Assembly: GCF_020687785.1 (NCBI RefSeq)
Contig: NZ_JAJEWI010000005.1
Location: forward strand, 682,001 to 746,000
DNA from: Sphingopyxis yananensis
Lineage (GTDB): Bacteria > Pseudomonadota > Alphaproteobacteria > Sphingomonadales > Sphingomonadaceae
DNA length: 64,000 nucleotides
Reading direction: 5' to 3'
Each line of letters opens with the position of its first letter. Position 1 is the stretch's first letter. The notes under the pieces were generated by a model that worked only from the letters and a program-made list of their open reading frames with translations, was not told the DNA's origin and made no database searches. Position numbers and translations under genes: made by a program. Below are positions 27,240 to 36,817 of the stretch, piece by piece.

Positions 27240-27641
27240 ACATCATGTAGGGCCGAGAGCTTGTCTCGACGCTGGGTAGGTGCGGGCGATTAGCAAAGGG
27301 TTATCGCTTAGGCAAGCAGGCAAATGGACTTTGGAACCGATTTTTCAAGAAATATTCGAGACCTAGGAATGTAGCGCGCGGCGATTGGGTCGGTGTGGGA
27401 GCCGTCTGGGCATCCGGTCGAGTATCCGGTGGATGGGTCATCCAAGCTTTTCGCCGCGCGGCAGATGGGCTGTGGCCAAAATGCTACGTCATCAAGTGGA
27501 CATAAAAGAGTCTCTGATTTGTCATCATAGCTGCGTCAGACCGTCATCGAATCCCCTTAGGGCGCAGATGACCGGGGGCAGGGTGCGTTTTGTTCTCCGG
27601 CAGTTCATCACGCCCTTGGCGGCAAGGGACACGGAGATTCT
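27240..27641. promoter_or_regulatory. Leader of the lipoprotein-TonB receptor-T2SS block
   Basis: 402 bp with no credible gene. It holds the upstream region of the tRNA on the left and, at 27484-27549, an array of GTCAT-like elements every 11 bp. A GGAG ribosome-binding site lies directly before ATG 27642. Confidence 0.5.
27484..27549 (+). promoter_or_regulatory. 11-bp-phased GTCAT repeat array (PhoB-box-like)
   Basis: GTCAT-like pentamers start at 27488 (GTCAT), 27499 (GACAT), 27510 (GTCTC), 27521 (GTCAT) and 27543 (GTCAT); only the 27532 unit is clearly off. Eleven-bp spacing of GTCAT elements is the hallmark of Pho boxes bound by PhoB. It lies about 95-150 bp before the lipoprotein start. 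Regulation by phosphate is a hypothesis. Confidence 0.5.
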
Positions 27642-29216
27642 ATGTCAGCTTTTGCACGCATTCGTTTGGTCATGCTTACAGGCGTGGCCGGTTCTATTCT
27701 GGCCGCTTGCGGGGCCGATAATGTGGCATCGCCTGGGGAAGGCGTGATCATTTTGCCGACCCCCACGCCAACGCCGACCCCGACGCCCACACCAACGCCA
27801 ACCCCGGGCGCGGTGACGCCCGCCGCCAATTGCCCGTCGCTGGTTGGGGCGACGCTGACCGATCGCGGTTTGATCGAGGATAAGGCCAAGGATCGCGCAT
27901 GGCGCGTTTGCCAATTGCCCGCTCGCTTTACGCAGGACACGGTGCTGACCGATGTGGCGGGTGTGGTCTATGCCATCAATGGCCGCGTGGACGTGGGCAG
28001 TGATTTGGGCGCGACACCGACGAGTGGTGAAAATGGCGTGACGCTGACCATTCAGCCGGGTGTGCTGCTATATGGTGAAACGGGGCCGTCATGGTTGGCA
28101 GTGAATCGTGGCAATAAGATTAACGCCGTTGGCACGGCGAGCCGCCCGATTGTGTTTACGGGCCGCGCCAATTTGGAAGGCACAGCCACCGACAGCGATT
28201 CGCAAATGTGGGGCGGTGTGGTGTTGCTGGGCCGTGCGCCCATCACCGATTGCCAAAACCCCAATGCTGAGGCGGGCACCGCCGCTTGTTCGCGTGATAC
28301 CGAAGGCGCCAGCGGCGCTTTATATGGCGGCGCCACACCCGCTGATAACAGCGGCGCCATGGCTTATGTGCAGATCCGCTATTCGGGTTATACTTTGTCG
28401 GCGGACAAGGAATTGCAGGGCCTGACCCCGTCGGGCGTCGGCAGCGGAACGCGCATGGACCATATTCAGGTTCACAATAGCTCGGACGATGGCATCGAAA
28501 TATTTGGTGGCCGCGTGAATATGAAGCATCTGGTGCTGACCGGAAACGACGATGATACGTTGGATACCGACGTTGGGTATAAGGGCAATATTCAGTTCGT
28601 GATCGCTGCCCAGCGGTTCAATGGCACGTCGGGCGATTCGATGATGGAAATTGATTCGGATGGCAATGAAGACGCCATGCCGCGTCAGAATGTGAAAATT
28701 GCCAACTTCACCTTCATTCAGCGCAACAATGCGGCGGGCAATGGCGCGGCCATTCGTATTCGCGGCGGCGCGGATTACAGCTTTGCCAATGGTGTGATTG
28801 TATCGCCTGGCATCAATTGCCTGCGTATCGACAGCACGACCACCACGCGCCCAGCCAATCCGGCGCTGGATGAAGCCGGTCCGCCGGTATTCCATTCGGT
28901 GGCCATGCAATGCGGCGGTGATGTGTTCCGCAACAGCACGGGCAACACCAGCGCCGAAATTCGCTCGATCTTTGAAGCGGGCACGAACAATATTTCGACG
29001 CTGGTGCCGACGCTGACAAACTTGTTCGTCAATGGGGCAACGGAAACGGGCCGCCCAGCCTTTGACCTGACGCCATGGGGCAGCTTCTTTACGGTCACCA
29101 ATTATATTGGCGCGGTGAAGGATGCCAATGACACTTGGTATGCCGGTTGGGCCTGTAACAGCCAGACCGCCAGCTTTGGCAGCACCAGCGGCGCTTGCAC
29201 CGACATTCCGGTTTAA
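27642..29216 (+). CDS. PT-repeat lipoprotein with beta-helix-like domain
   Basis: 524 residues. The signal peptide ends in a lipobox ILAAC with Cys at about residue 22, so the protein should be lipid-anchored. A Pro-Thr dipeptide linker (about ten PT units, residues 39-55) follows. The long C-terminal domain is rich in Gly, Asn and Asp with repeated patterns such as NGVTLTIQPGVLLYG, MDHIQVHNSSDDGIEIFGG and VGYKGNIQFV, suggesting a parallel beta-helix; four or more Cys residues could form disulfides. No enzyme motif is visible. It heads the block with a TonB receptor and T2SS genes, so it is a candidate surface lipoprotein exported by that T2SS and working with the receptor. This link comes from gene context only. 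Confidence 0.8.
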   Translation: MSAFARIRLVMLTGVAGSILAACGADNVASPGEGVIILPTPTPTPTPTPTPTPTPGAVTPAANCPSLVGATLTDRGLIEDKAKDRAWRVCQLPARFTQDTVLTDVAGVVYAINGRVDVGSDLGATPTSGENGVTLTIQPGVLLYGETGPSWLAVNRGNKINAVGTASRPIVFTGRANLEGTATDSDSQMWGGVVLLGRAPITDCQNPNAEAGTAACSRDTEGASGALYGGATPADNSGAMAYVQIRYSGYTLSADKELQGLTPSGVGSGTRMDHIQVHNSSDDGIEIFGGRVNMKHLVLTGNDDDTLDTDVGYKGNIQFVIAAQRFNGTSGDSMMEIDSDGNEDAMPRQNVKIANFTFIQRNNAAGNGAAIRIRGGADYSFANGVIVSPGINCLRIDSTTTTRPANPALDEAGPPVFHSVAMQCGGDVFRNSTGNTSAEIRSIFEAGTNNISTLVPTLTNLFVNGATETGRPAFDLTPWGSFFTVTNYIGAVKDANDTWYAGWACNSQTASFGSTSGACTDIPV

Positions 29217-29309
29217 TTGCAGCGATAATGACGGGACGAAGCGCGTGGCAGCTGGGCACAATCCAGCGCCGTGCTTCGTCCCCACTTTCATGAAATCAGG
29301 GATAAAGAT

Positions 29310-32012
29310 ATGAACACGCGCCCGCTTTTCGCTTCCTTGTTGCTGATGTCGTCGGCGCTGGTAGCACCTGCGACACTGGCAGCAGAAAATCTGACATCGT
29401 CCGATGCGCGGTCCGCCGATAGCGGCGCTGACACCGCTGCTGGTGCCAACGAGCAGCCGAGCAATGAGCAGGGGAGCGATGAGCAAGGGGTTGATGTGTC
29501 CATTCCGGGTGGACGCAACGCGGATATTGTGGTGACGGGCCGCTTTACCCCCAATGTTGTGCGCACAACGCCAGAAGTGGTGTCCTTGCTGTCATCGGCG
29601 GATATTGCGCGGGCGGGGGACGGGGATATTTCCGGCAGCTTGCAGCGCGTAACCGGATTGTCCGTTGTCGGCGGCGGTTATGTTTATGTGCGCGGTTTGG
29701 GCGATCGTTATTCGCTGGCGCTGCTGAACGGGTCGCCCTTGCCCAGCCCCGAGCCGTTGAAGCGCGTTGTGCCGCTGGATATATTCCCGACCAACGTCAT
29801 TGACAGCACGATGGTTCAGAAAAGCTATTCGGCCAACTTCCCCGGCGAATTTGGCGGCGGGGTGATCAATCTGACCACCAAATCCACGCCCAAGGAAAGC
29901 TTTTTGACGATCAGCGGTGGGCTGGGTTGGGACACAGAAACCACCAATGAATTGGGCTATACCTATTATGGTAGTAGCACCGACTGGACGGGGTTTGATG
30001 ATGGCGAACGCAAAATCCCGCGCTTATTTGGTGATGCGCTGAACAGCGGGCATCCGGTGATTGAAGGGGCCAATTTTAGCCGCGCTGACATTCAGGCGAT
30101 GCTGATGGGCTTGTCGAACACGCCGACGACTTTGTTGCAAAAGAATAATCATATTCCCGTGAATTGGTCGGCTTCGCTGACGGGTGGGACCAATATTGAT
30201 CTGGCCGATGGTCAGTTGGGCATTATTGCCACCGCTGGCATCAGCAACAAATGGCGTACGCGCGACAGCTTGCAGCAAACATCGCTGAACGCGGATTTGT
30301 CGGGTGATCCGCAGACCAGCTATCAACGCGTGACCACGGACAATCGCATTGTCGTCAATGGCCTGTTGGGATTTGGGCTGGAATTGGGCGAGCATAAGGT
30401 GCGGTGGACGAACTTGTTCATTCGCGACACGTTGAAGCAAGGCAAATTGGCGCTGGGCACCGACCGCAACCAAAGCGACCGCGACATTATGAAGCAGGAT
30501 ACCGCTTGGTATGCCCGCCAATTGTTCAACAGCCAGATTGCCAGCGAATTTCAATTTGACCGGTTGAAGCTGGACCTGCGCGGCGGATATGCGAAGTCGC
30601 AGCGGGATGCGCCCTATGAGCGCGGGTTTACCTATGTTCGCACTAATTTGCCGACCGATGTGGACCCAATGGGCGAAAAGTTCGTCAATGATTTGGGCGG
30701 CAATCGCGGCGACGCAACGCTGGCCTTTTCGGAATTGGACGAGACATTATGGTCGGGCGGTGTGGACCTGAGCTATGAAGTGTTGCCGCGAGTAACCGCT
30801 ACTGTGGGTTATGCGTTTAGCGACACCAAACGTTATAGCGAGCGCCGATCCTTCATTTACCGCGCCAATGATTTGCCGCGTGCGGTGCAGCAATTGCGCC
30901 CCGATTATTTGTTATCGGACGCCAGCATTCAGGCCTATAATATCACCATATTGGAAACATCGGCGCAGGAAGGTACGGCGGCCTTTGACGCGGCGCTGCG
31001 CACCCATGCGGCTTATGGTCAGGTGCAGGCTGAATTGACGGCCGGTGTGAATTTGAACGCTGGTGTGCGATATGAAACGGCGAAACAGCGTGTTGCGGCG
31101 GTGGACTTGTTCAACAGCGGCGGCGATTTGGCCTTGGGGACCAGCCTTGATAAAAGTTACTGGTTGCCCGCCATTACGGTGACGTGGGAAGTCGCGCCGG
31201 ATATGCAAATTCGCGCCAACGGGTCGAAGACCATTGCCCGCCCGCAATTTCGCGAATTGGTGCAGCAAGTCTATCAAGACCCTGAATCCAACCGGCTGTA
31301 TCGCGGTAACGCGTCCTTGGTGGACAGCCAATTGTGGAATGCGGAACTGCGCTATGAATATTATTTTGCGCGCGAACAACGCTTTACCATCGCCGGATTT
31401 TTCAAGTCGATTGATAATCCCATCGAGGCCTATACCAGCGTTGCCGATAGTTCCGTCAACACCAGCTTTGCCAATGCGCCCAAGGCCAAATTATTTGGTG
31501 TAGAGGCCGAGGTGCAGAAATATTTTGATCTGGAAGGGAGCAGCCGCCGCGTGGTGGTGGTGGGCAATTATACCTTTAGCCAGTCGAAAATTTCGGTTCG
31601 GGATGGTGATGTGTCGATGGTCGGCGGCCAAGAAGTGGCAGCCAGCGACTTGTTCACCGACGGCGTGCCGTTGACGGGCCAGTCGGACCATTTGGTGAAT
31701 GTGCAATTGGGCCTAGAGGATAAGGACCGCTTGTCACAGCAGACATTGTTGCTGACCTATAGCAGCCCGCGCGTGACCAGCCGTGGTCCATCGGGTCAGC
31801 CGGACCTGCGCGAAAAGCCCGGATTGCAATTGGATTTCGTGGCGCGTCAGGGATTTGATGTCGGTGGCCGCGAGGTGGAGTTGAAATTTGAAGCCCGCAA
31901 TTTGACGGGCCGCGATTATCAAGAGGTGCAGGAAAGCGGGAATAATCGCATTTATTTCAACCGCTATAAATTGGGCCGGACATTCTCTTTGAGTGCGTCG
32001 TTAAAGTTCTGA
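29310..32012 (+). CDS. TonB-dependent receptor linked to the T2SS locus
   Basis: About 900 residues. A signal peptide (SLLLMSSALVAPATLAA) is followed by an acidic Gln/Glu/Ser linker with short repeats (SNEQ, SDEQ), then the TonB-box-like DIVVTGRF. The plug has GLGDRYSLALLNGSPLPSPEP and VQKSYSANFPGEFGGGVINLTTKS, and the barrel ends in SASLKF. The frame is open from 29271, but ATG 29310 starts the signal peptide after an AGGGA site. It lies 93 bp after the lipoprotein and 136 bp before gspC on the same strand. The GEFGGG-type plug differs from the two other receptors in the window. Its ligand is unknown, and the lipoprotein is its likely partner. Confidence 0.92.
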   Translation: MNTRPLFASLLLMSSALVAPATLAAENLTSSDARSADSGADTAAGANEQPSNEQGSDEQGVDVSIPGGRNADIVVTGRFTPNVVRTTPEVVSLLSSADIARAGDGDISGSLQRVTGLSVVGGGYVYVRGLGDRYSLALLNGSPLPSPEPLKRVVPLDIFPTNVIDSTMVQKSYSANFPGEFGGGVINLTTKSTPKESFLTISGGLGWDTETTNELGYTYYGSSTDWTGFDDGERKIPRLFGDALNSGHPVIEGANFSRADIQAMLMGLSNTPTTLLQKNNHIPVNWSASLTGGTNIDLADGQLGIIATAGISNKWRTRDSLQQTSLNADLSGDPQTSYQRVTTDNRIVVNGLLGFGLELGEHKVRWTNLFIRDTLKQGKLALGTDRNQSDRDIMKQDTAWYARQLFNSQIASEFQFDRLKLDLRGGYAKSQRDAPYERGFTYVRTNLPTDVDPMGEKFVNDLGGNRGDATLAFSELDETLWSGGVDLSYEVLPRVTATVGYAFSDTKRYSERRSFIYRANDLPRAVQQLRPDYLLSDASIQAYNITILETSAQEGTAAFDAALRTHAAYGQVQAELTAGVNLNAGVRYETAKQRVAAVDLFNSGGDLALGTSLDKSYWLPAITVTWEVAPDMQIRANGSKTIARPQFRELVQQVYQDPESNRLYRGNASLVDSQLWNAELRYEYYFAREQRFTIAGFFKSIDNPIEAYTSVADSSVNTSFANAPKAKLFGVEAEVQKYFDLEGSSRRVVVVGNYTFSQSKISVRDGDVSMVGGQEVAASDLFTDGVPLTGQSDHLVNVQLGLEDKDRLSQQTLLLTYSSPRVTSRGPSGQPDLREKPGLQLDFVARQGFDVGGREVELKFEARNLTGRDYQEVQESGNNRIYFNRYKLGRTFSLSASLKF

Positions 32013-32148
32013 TCGCTCCGGTTTCAATGGCTTGTTCGGGTGTGGAGACTCGATTGGGTGTCAAAAAACTGTAACCTTCGCGTCAATTGATTGTCATGGA
32101 AGGCGCGTAAGCGATTCGGTGCGTCAGTTGCGCGGGGGTTTCAAGTTT

Positions 32149-33087
32149 ATGCGATGGTCGTGGTCAGGGTTAGCAGGGCGTTTGCCTGTCATATTGCGTG
32201 GGAAGCGCGGGCGGGGGATGTCGGCTGATATTGGGACAGGTCGCCCCCGCCTCGCCGCGCTGTGGCCGCATATGCTGGTGGCGCTGTTGGCAGCGGCGGT
32301 GATTGTGCAGGCGGTGCGCTTGCTATGGGCGCTGGTGGTGCCGCTTAGCCCGTTGGGCGCGTGGCAACCCAAGGGCGCAGATATTTTGCCCTTTTCGCAG
32401 CGCGCCAGCTTGTTTTCGGCCTTTGACCCCTTTTTTCGCAGCGTCAATAATGGCCCCGTGGCCGCCAATGTGACGTCGATGGCGCTGGTGCTGCATGGGA
32501 TTAGTATGAACGAAGCCACGGGCGGTGGTTCGGCCATCATTTCCGGCGAAGATGGCGTGCAAAATAGCTTTGCTGTCGGCGATGAGGTGGCGGCAGGCAC
32601 AATATTGGCGGCAGTGGCCTTTGACCATGTGGTGTTGGAACGCGGCGGTGTGCGCGAAAGCCTGTTTTTGGACCAAGGCGGGGATGAGGCGGCAGTGCAG
32701 CAAGCGGTGACAGGCCAGCCTGCCACCGGCCAGCCAGCCGTAGGGCAAGTTCCCGCCGCGCCAGTAGCCGAGCCTGCATTGGGTGCGGGCGGAGCCGGTG
32801 CGGCGTTGACGGCGGAGGCGTTGAAGCAAGGCGTGCGCTTTTCCCCCCGCGCCGAAGGCGGCAAAGTGACAGGGGTTCATGTCGCCGCGGGCGGTGATGG
32901 CGCGGTGATGCAGGCCTCTGGCCTGCGCGCCGGGGATGTTATTCGCAGCGTCAATGGCCGTGCTATTTCAGGGGCCGGTGATGTGGCGGCCTTGTCGTCT
33001 ATGCTGCGCGCAGGGGCGCGTATTTCGTTGGAAGTCGAACGCGGTGCTAGCCTCATTCCCATTGCCATTTTGATCGCAAAGTCATGA
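32149..33087 (+). CDS. gspC: Type II secretion protein C
   Basis: About 312 residues. The order is a short cytoplasmic N-terminus, one membrane helix (LVALLAAAVIVQAVRLLWALVV), the periplasmic HR domain around AFDPFFRS...LVLHGI and EDGVQNSFAVGDEV, an Ala/Pro/Gln linker, and a C-terminal PDZ domain (ASGLRAGDVIRSVNGRAI). GspC links the inner-membrane platform with the secretin GspD. The frame opens at 32032; ATG 32149 and ATG 32218 (next to a G-rich stretch) are both possible, and the latter gives the more typical short N-terminus. Its stop overlaps the gspD start (ATGA). Confidence 0.88.
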   Translation: MRWSWSGLAGRLPVILRGKRGRGMSADIGTGRPRLAALWPHMLVALLAAAVIVQAVRLLWALVVPLSPLGAWQPKGADILPFSQRASLFSAFDPFFRSVNNGPVAANVTSMALVLHGISMNEATGGGSAIISGEDGVQNSFAVGDEVAAGTILAAVAFDHVVLERGGVRESLFLDQGGDEAAVQQAVTGQPATGQPAVGQVPAAPVAEPALGAGGAGAALTAEALKQGVRFSPRAEGGKVTGVHVAAGGDGAVMQASGLRAGDVIRSVNGRAISGAGDVAALSSMLRAGARISLEVERGASLIPIAILIAKS

Positions 33088-35255
33088 AGAATATGCGTTT
33101 ACCAAAAACATTATTATTGGCGGCGGCCTTGGTCGCGGCGGTGCCGGTTCAGGCGCAATATGTGCTGAATGTGCGCGATGCCGATGTGCGCGCCTTCATT
33201 CAGGATGCGGCGCGAGTGACAGGGCGCACCTTTGTGATTGATGGCCGTGTGAATGGCAAAGTGTCGGTGGTGACGGACCGGCCCCTGTCTCGCAGCGAAT
33301 ATTTTGAAATTTTCCTGTCGACCCTGCGCGCCAATGGATTGGTGGCGGTGCCGGGGCAAGGCGGTAGTTATCGTATTCAGCCGTTGGACGGGGCGGCCGC
33401 CCAGCCCAGCCGCATTGGCAGTGCGCGGGCTGCGCAAAATCAATTTGTGACGGAAATCATCCGGCTGAGGCATATTGAGGCGGCATCGGCGGTGGAAACC
33501 TTGCGCCCATTGGTGAGCGCGCAAGGGTCGTTGACCGCCAATCGCAATGCCAACAGCTTGGTAATTGCCGATTTTGCTGACAATATTCGCCGCATAAGGG
33601 CCTTGGCATCCAGCATCGACCGCGACACATCGACCAGCCAGATCGTGTCCTTGACCAATGCTGGTGCCCGCGAAGTGGCGGCGGCGTTGCAGGCCTTGGT
33701 GCCTGCAGCGTCCGAAGGTGCATCGGCAGGTGTGGCGATTGTACCTGTCGACAGCAGCAACAGTGTGGCGCTGCGCGGCGATCAGGCGCTGGTGGCGCGC
33801 TTTGTGCAAATGGCCAAGGATTTGGATGGGCGGGCCGCCGCCGGAACCGAATTGCGGGTTTATTGGCTGAGCCATGCCAATGCCGAAACCTTGTTGCCGA
33901 CACTGCAAAGCCTATTGGGGCAAAGCAGCAGTAGCGCGTCCGCGCCATCAGGGGCCAGCGGCGATAGCAGCGCGGGGGTAAAGCCCGCAGCAGCGCCGGT
34001 GATGGCGGCCAGCACGGGGGCATCAGGCGGCGGCATTGCGGCGCGGGGACCTGCGATTGTGACCCGCTATGAAGGGGCCAATGCGATTATTGTGGCGGCC
34101 AACCCCGATGTGCAGCGCATGTTGGGCGAATTGATCCGCCAATTGGATGCGCGGCGCGAACAAGTGTTGGTGGAAGCCATTGTGGTGGAAATTGGCGATG
34201 ATGCCGCCAAGCGTTTGGGCGCGCAATTTGTGCTGGGGGGCAAGAATATTCCCTTTGTCGCGACCAATTATAGCAATGCGCAGCCCAATATCTTTACGCT
34301 GGCGGGGGCTTATGCCGCCGATAAATTGGGCCGCCAAGAAACCACCACGGTCAATGGACAAACGGTGGTGACGCAAAATTCGTCCAGCTTTGGCAGCGGG
34401 CTGCAAGAGGCGGCGGCTTCGTCGATTATGAGCGCCACGGGCGGCTTTGCGGGTTTTGCGGGCGATATTGGCAAGAACACCATATTTGGCGCGATTATCA
34501 ATGCCGTGCAGTCGGATACGACCAGCAATTTATTGGCCACGCCGCATATTGTGACCTTGGACAATCAACAGGCCAAATTCTTGGTCGGTCAAGAAGTGCC
34601 GATCACCACCGGAGAGGCGCTGAGCGGCAATTTCGACAATGCATTTCGCACCGTGCAGCGCGAGGAAGTGGGCATTAAGCTGGAAGTCACGCCGCAGGTG
34701 AATGCGGCGGGCGAGGTGAAATTATATCTGCGCCAAGAAGTGTCCAGCGTCGCAGGGCCGGTGAACAGCCGCAGCAGCGATTTGATTTTGAACAAGCGCA
34801 GCTTTGAAACGACGCTGACCGTCGATGATGGTGAGATTTTTGCCATTGGCGGTTTGTTGAATGATGATGAACGCCGCACGATTGAGCGGATACCCTTGCT
34901 GAGCGATATTCCGTTGGTCGGCGAATTGTTCAAATCGCGCAGCCGCAGCCGCGCCAAGACCAATTTGATGGTGTTCATCCGCCCGACGATTTTGCGCAAT
35001 CGCGCGGATAATGCGGCGCTGACGGCGCGGCGCTATGGCTATATTCGCGATTTCCAGCGCGAGCGTAACCCCGACAGCGAACCCGCCATTGATGCCTTGG
35101 TGCGCGATTATTTGGGGGCGACCCCGCCAGTGATGAGCGCGGCGGGGCAAAGCGATGTGATTGCTGACCCTGCGCAAAACATACTGCGCCGTGTGGATGG
35201 GGTGATTGTGCCGGTCGATGTTCCGTCGTCGGTTGATGCGGATGGGCGGCCATGA
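33084..35255 (+). CDS. gspD: Type II secretion secretin
   Basis: 723 residues, close to the family's usual length. A signal peptide ends at VQAQ (about residue 25). The N0 domain (YVLNVRDADVRAFIQDAARVTGRTF) is followed by N1-N3 repeats with RLRHIEAASAVETLRPL and SLVIADFADNIRRI, a Ser/Ala-rich insert near residues 280-310, and the secretin core (VEAIVVEIGDDAAKRLGAQF, VGQEVPITTGEAL, KLEVTPQVN, PLLSDIPLVGELF). GspD forms the outer-membrane pore. No pilotin gene (gspS) is seen. It overlaps gspC and gspE by 4 bp each. Confidence 0.95.
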   Translation: MKNMRLPKTLLLAAALVAAVPVQAQYVLNVRDADVRAFIQDAARVTGRTFVIDGRVNGKVSVVTDRPLSRSEYFEIFLSTLRANGLVAVPGQGGSYRIQPLDGAAAQPSRIGSARAAQNQFVTEIIRLRHIEAASAVETLRPLVSAQGSLTANRNANSLVIADFADNIRRIRALASSIDRDTSTSQIVSLTNAGAREVAAALQALVPAASEGASAGVAIVPVDSSNSVALRGDQALVARFVQMAKDLDGRAAAGTELRVYWLSHANAETLLPTLQSLLGQSSSSASAPSGASGDSSAGVKPAAAPVMAASTGASGGGIAARGPAIVTRYEGANAIIVAANPDVQRMLGELIRQLDARREQVLVEAIVVEIGDDAAKRLGAQFVLGGKNIPFVATNYSNAQPNIFTLAGAYAADKLGRQETTTVNGQTVVTQNSSSFGSGLQEAAASSIMSATGGFAGFAGDIGKNTIFGAIINAVQSDTTSNLLATPHIVTLDNQQAKFLVGQEVPITTGEALSGNFDNAFRTVQREEVGIKLEVTPQVNAAGEVKLYLRQEVSSVAGPVNSRSSDLILNKRSFETTLTVDDGEIFAIGGLLNDDERRTIERIPLLSDIPLVGELFKSRSRSRAKTNLMVFIRPTILRNRADNAALTARRYGYIRDFQRERNPDSEPAIDALVRDYLGATPPVMSAAGQSDVIADPAQNILRRVDGVIVPVDVPSSVDADGRP

Positions 35256-36817
35256 GCATGAAGGCGGAGGCAGCGGGCGGCGACATTGCTGGGCCGCACG
35301 ATGAAGCGGTTGGTGAAACGCCCATTACCGTGGGCACGTCGCCGGTCGACATACCTTATGCCTTTGCGCGCCAATATGGGGTGGTGATTGCGCCCGATGC
35401 GGCGGGGGGGTGGCTGACGAGCTTTCGCGAAAATGCCGATCCAGCGGCGTTAATTGAGGTGAAGCGGCACCTAAGCCAGCCTTTGCGCGTCGATATGCTG
35501 AGCAGCGAGGATTTTGATCGGTTGTTGTCGCGCCATTATGCGGTGGATGCGTCCAGCGCCATGGCGGGGTCGGTGGCTGGGTCGATGACGGGCGGCGAGC
35601 TGGATTTAATTGCTGGCGGCGTGCCGAGCGCCGAAGATTTGTTGGACAGCGCCGATGACGCGCCCGCCATTCGCCTGATTAACGCGATTATCGCGGAGGC
35701 GGTGCGGCAGGGCGTCAGCGATATTCATATTGAACCTTATGAAAGCGGGCTGGTGGTGCGGATGCGCGCGGATGGCGTATTGCGCGAACATTTGCGGATG
35801 CCCGCCCATGTGGCCCCTGTGGTGGTCAGCCGGATTAAGGTGATGGCGCGGCTGGATATTGCCGAGCGGCGGGTGCCGCAGGATGGACGCATTTCCTTGA
35901 CGCTGGCCGGAAAAGCGGTGGATGTGCGTGTGTCGACGCTGCCCAGCCGTGCGGGCGAGCGGGTGGTGATGCGCATTTTGGACAAAGACACCGCTGGCAT
36001 TGATTTTGATATTTTGGGCCTGAGCGGCGAAGCCGACCGTATTTTGCGCGAAGCCTTGACGGAACCCAATGGGATTATTTTGGTCACGGGGCCGACAGGC
36101 AGCGGCAAGACGACTACGCTATATGCAGCCCTGCGCCAGCTGAATGATGGCGAGCGCAATATTTTGACCGTCGAAGATCCGGTGGAATATGCCGTGGATG
36201 GCATTGGTCAGACCCAAGTGAACGCCAAGGTTGGCTTGGATTTCGCCGCCGGATTGCGGGCCATTTTGCGCCAAGACCCCGATGTCGTGATGGTCGGCGA
36301 AATTCGCGACCGCGAAACGGCGGATATTGCGGTGCAAGCGTCGCTGACGGGGCATTTGGTGCTGAGCACCGTGCATACCAATGATGCGGTGGGGGCGATT
36401 ACCCGCCTGAAGGATTTAAAGGTCGAGCCATTTTTGCTGGCGTCCACGCTGCGCGCCGTGCTGGCCCAGCGGTTGGTGCGCCGTTTGTGCGACCAGTGCC
36501 GCGAACCGGTGCAGGCCGATAATGGCGTGGCGGCAGTGTTGGGGCTGGATATTGGCACCATCATTTGGCGGGCCAAGGGATGCCGCGCTTGTGGCCAGAC
36601 CGGATATAAGGGCCGCATTGGCGTGTATGAAGCGATTAAGGTCGATGAGACGGTGCGCCGCTATATTTATGCGGGCGGCGACGAAGCGATGATATCGCGC
36701 CATGTCTTTTTGAAAGCGCCAACGCTGGCGTCCTCGGCGCGGCAGATGGTGACCAAGGGGCTGACCACGCCCGAAGAAGCCATTCGCATTGCGCGGCGCG
36801 AGATGGATTTGGACTGA
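35252..36817 (+). CDS. gspE: Type II secretion ATPase
   Basis: 521 residues. Walker A is GPTGSGKTTT (about residue 279), the Asp box is ILTVEDPVEY, Walker B is DVVMVGEIRD, and the His box is TGHLVLSTVHTNDA. A zinc-binding pair of CxxC motifs (LCDQC and CRACG) sits near residues 415-450. GspE is the cytoplasmic hexameric ATPase that powers pseudopilus assembly. It overlaps gspD (ATGA), and its last base is the first base of the gspF ATG. Confidence 0.96.
   Translation: MSMKAEAAGGDIAGPHDEAVGETPITVGTSPVDIPYAFARQYGVVIAPDAAGGWLTSFRENADPAALIEVKRHLSQPLRVDMLSSEDFDRLLSRHYAVDASSAMAGSVAGSMTGGELDLIAGGVPSAEDLLDSADDAPAIRLINAIIAEAVRQGVSDIHIEPYESGLVVRMRADGVLREHLRMPAHVAPVVVSRIKVMARLDIAERRVPQDGRISLTLAGKAVDVRVSTLPSRAGERVVMRILDKDTAGIDFDILGLSGEADRILREALTEPNGIILVTGPTGSGKTTTLYAALRQLNDGERNILTVEDPVEYAVDGIGQTQVNAKVGLDFAAGLRAILRQDPDVVMVGEIRDRETADIAVQASLTGHLVLSTVHTNDAVGAITRLKDLKVEPFLLASTLRAVLAQRLVRRLCDQCREPVQADNGVAAVLGLDIGTIIWRAKGCRACGQTGYKGRIGVYEAIKVDETVRRYIYAGGDEAMISRHVFLKAPTLASSARQMVTKGLTTPEEAIRIARREMDLD

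Noticed and set aside
26974-27246. Minus-strand open frame over the tRNA
   Set aside because: It coincides with tRNA-Leu and the terminator hairpin; the protein reads through the tRNA sequence.
27757-27810. Short periodic repeat that could suggest a repeat array
   Set aside because: It encodes the Pro-Thr linker of the lipoprotein in frame, so it is a coding low-complexity repeat and not a CRISPR or intergenic repeat.
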